A stretch of DNA of 42,994 nucleotides from a bacterium (GTDB lineage: Bacteria > Patescibacteriota > Saccharimonadia > Saccharimonadales > SZUA-47). Position numbers and translations under genes: made by a program. Numbering within the stretch: position 1 is the stretch's first letter; every line of letters starts with the position of its first letter. The notes beneath the pieces are model-generated. The model ran no database searches. It had not been told where the DNA came from and was given only the letters and a program-made list of their open reading frames with translations. This document shows, in pieces, positions 41,969 to 42,994 of the stretch. The DNA lies in assembly GCA_030430915.1 (NCBI GenBank), contig JAUIKH010000003.1, forward strand, positions 1-42,994. The letters are read 5' to 3'.

Positions 41969-42994
41969 TTACTTCTTTAGGAAATTTATTGTTTTTTCTG
42001 TTCTCAGTCTTGCTGCAATCTCTCTTTTGTTTTCATTTTTATCTAGTTCAGCCTGCATTTTTTCATCTTTATACTGACTTTTTAGCTGTTCTAAGCGCGT
42101 TTCTAGCTCTTTATCTGTAACAACTATACCTTCTTTGTCTGCAATTTCACTTAGCACCAACCCAGCTTTAACTCTGCGTTCAGCCTCAGGAACTATCTCT
42201 TTTTTAGCATATTCTTCTTCACTCATGCCTGAACTAGCGATATATTCATCGTAAGTCATTCCTCTTTGTACAACATTTTGCCTTAGCTCTTGTTTAACAG
42301 CCTCTACTTGTTCGTTAATTAATACCTCCGGTATTTTAACCTTGGTTTTATCTGATATTTCATTTACTAGCTCTGATTCATAATCCCGCTCAACTTTTTG
42401 ATCAGCTTCAGCTTGAAGCTGTTTTTTAATATCAGCTTTTAGTTGGTCAAGTGACTCGAATGGACCAATAGTTGAGGCAAATTTATCATCAATTTTTGGT
42501 TTAACTATTTCATTTAACTTGTTGAGCTTTACTTTGAAATTCACCTTTTTGCTTTGCAGAGCTTTTGCGCCATAATCTTTAGGAAATGTAACATCAAAGC
42601 TTTTTTCTTCACCTACTTTCATTCCCTCAATATTTTCTTCAAATCCAGGTATGAACGTCTTTGACCCTATTACTAAGGGGTAATCTTTCCCATCGGCACC
42701 TTTGACGGCTTCACCTTTGGTGTCTGTACCTTTAAAATCAATTACAGCTTCATCATCTTTTTTTGCAGCTCGATCAACCTTTTTTTTATCTGCCGATCTA
42801 GTTCTTAGGTTTTCCAATACTTGGTTTATTTCATTTGCAGCAACTTTTATAGGCTTGCGTTTAGCGCTTGTCTTTTTGTAGTCTGGCAATTTAATTTCTC
42901 CAACTACAGGTATCTCTAGCACTATTTCTAAAGTACTGAATGGGACAAACTTTTTTACTTCTACTTTAGGTTGTTCTACAGGCCTTAGATTGTC
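41969..42994 (-). CDS. tig: Trigger factor, 5'-truncated by the window edge
   Basis: Ribosome-bound chaperone and peptidyl-prolyl isomerase. The frame is open to the right edge, and the residues just before the first in-window start (VKKFVPFSTLEI) read as family sequence. The GTG at 42922 is therefore internal, and the N-terminal ribosome-binding domain is largely outside. The FKBP-type domain (DDEAVIDFKGTDTKGEAVKG, FIPGFEENIEGMKVGEEKSF) and the C-terminal chaperone helices (YESELVNEISDKTKVKIPEV) are visible. It directly precedes the CIRCE-clpP unit. Confidence 0.93.
   Translation of the reverse strand, partial: DNLRPVEQPKVEVKKFVPFSTLEIVLEIPVVGEIKLPDYKKTSAKRKPIKVAANEINQVLENLRTRSADKKKVDRAAKKDDEAVIDFKGTDTKGEAVKGADGKDYPLVIGSKTFIPGFEENIEGMKVGEEKSFDVTFPKDYGAKALQSKKVNFKVKLNKLNEIVKPKIDDKFASTIGPFESLDQLKADIKKQLQAEADQKVERDYESELVNEISDKTKVKIPEVLINEQVEAVKQELRQNVVQRGMTYDEYIASSGMSEEEYAKKEIVPEAERRVKAGLVLSEIADKEGIVVTDKELETRLEQLKSQYKDEKMQAELDKNENKREIAARLRTEKTINFLKK

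Overview
This window is a low-GC bacterial chromosome segment carrying most of the core transcription and translation genes of one genome. It looks like a Candidate Phyla Radiation (Patescibacteria) genome, most probably Saccharibacteria (TM7). The reasons are: the spc-type ribosomal operon goes straight from rpsE to rplO with no rpmD (uL30), a known CPR loss; adk and map are absent between secY and infA; genes are packed with 1- and 4-base overlaps; UGA is a normal stop, which argues against Gracilibacteria and SR1; and the set is bacterial throughout. The phylum call is inference from gene content, not from a tree.

Layout. 1-888 is the end of an unrecognised coiled-coil gene. 932-1789 is a membrane-anchored VanY-type D,D-carboxypeptidase, convergent with typA (1803-3623, minus). 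Divergent from typA is a tight three-gene plus-strand operon (3742-8091): GT4 glycosyltransferase, GH57 amylase and GH15 glucoamylase, a likely glycogen or maltodextrin module. tRNA-Thr(UGU), tRNA-Tyr(GUA) and tRNA-Thr(GGU) follow, then rpmG (bL33). From 8685 to the end almost everything is on the minus strand. In transcription order, from the right edge, this is: tig (cut by the window edge), clpP behind a perfect CIRCE operator, rpoB-rpoC, rpsL-rpsG-orf94-fusA-orf77, tuf, rpsJ, a small inserted divergent gene pair (27204-28130), then rplC-D-W-B, rpsS, rplV, rpsC, rplP, rpmC, rpsQ, rplN-X-E, rpsN, rpsH, rplF-R, rpsE, rplO, secY, infA, rpmJ, rpsM-K-D, rpoA, rplQ, rplM, rpsI. A terminator, a small ORF, and a housekeeping operon (trpS, a 38-codon gene, an RluA-family synthase, holB-like) plus a TPR gene close the run.

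How they work together: ribosome, RNA polymerase, elongation factors, SecY and the trigger factor/ClpP quality-control pair form a growth block. The left side supplies polysaccharide metabolism and cell-wall trimming.

Most unusual observations. EF-G has lost the consensus of both guanine-recognition motifs (NKxD reads NKIN; the G5 Ser-Ala reads Gly-Asp). RNA polymerase beta' lacks the cysteines of both structural zinc sites, and L36, L33 and S14 are also zinc-free forms. EF-Tu has no cysteine. clpP has a perfect CIRCE and a -10 box placed so that transcription should begin at the start codon; typA, trpS and the carboxypeptidase gene have similarly short or absent leaders. Four inverted repeats are packed between infA and rpmJ. 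A 38-codon ORF overlaps both neighbours by ATGA. Small unrecognised ORFs sit in the str operon and beside rpsJ. All conclusions come from reading the sequence alone; no database search was run.
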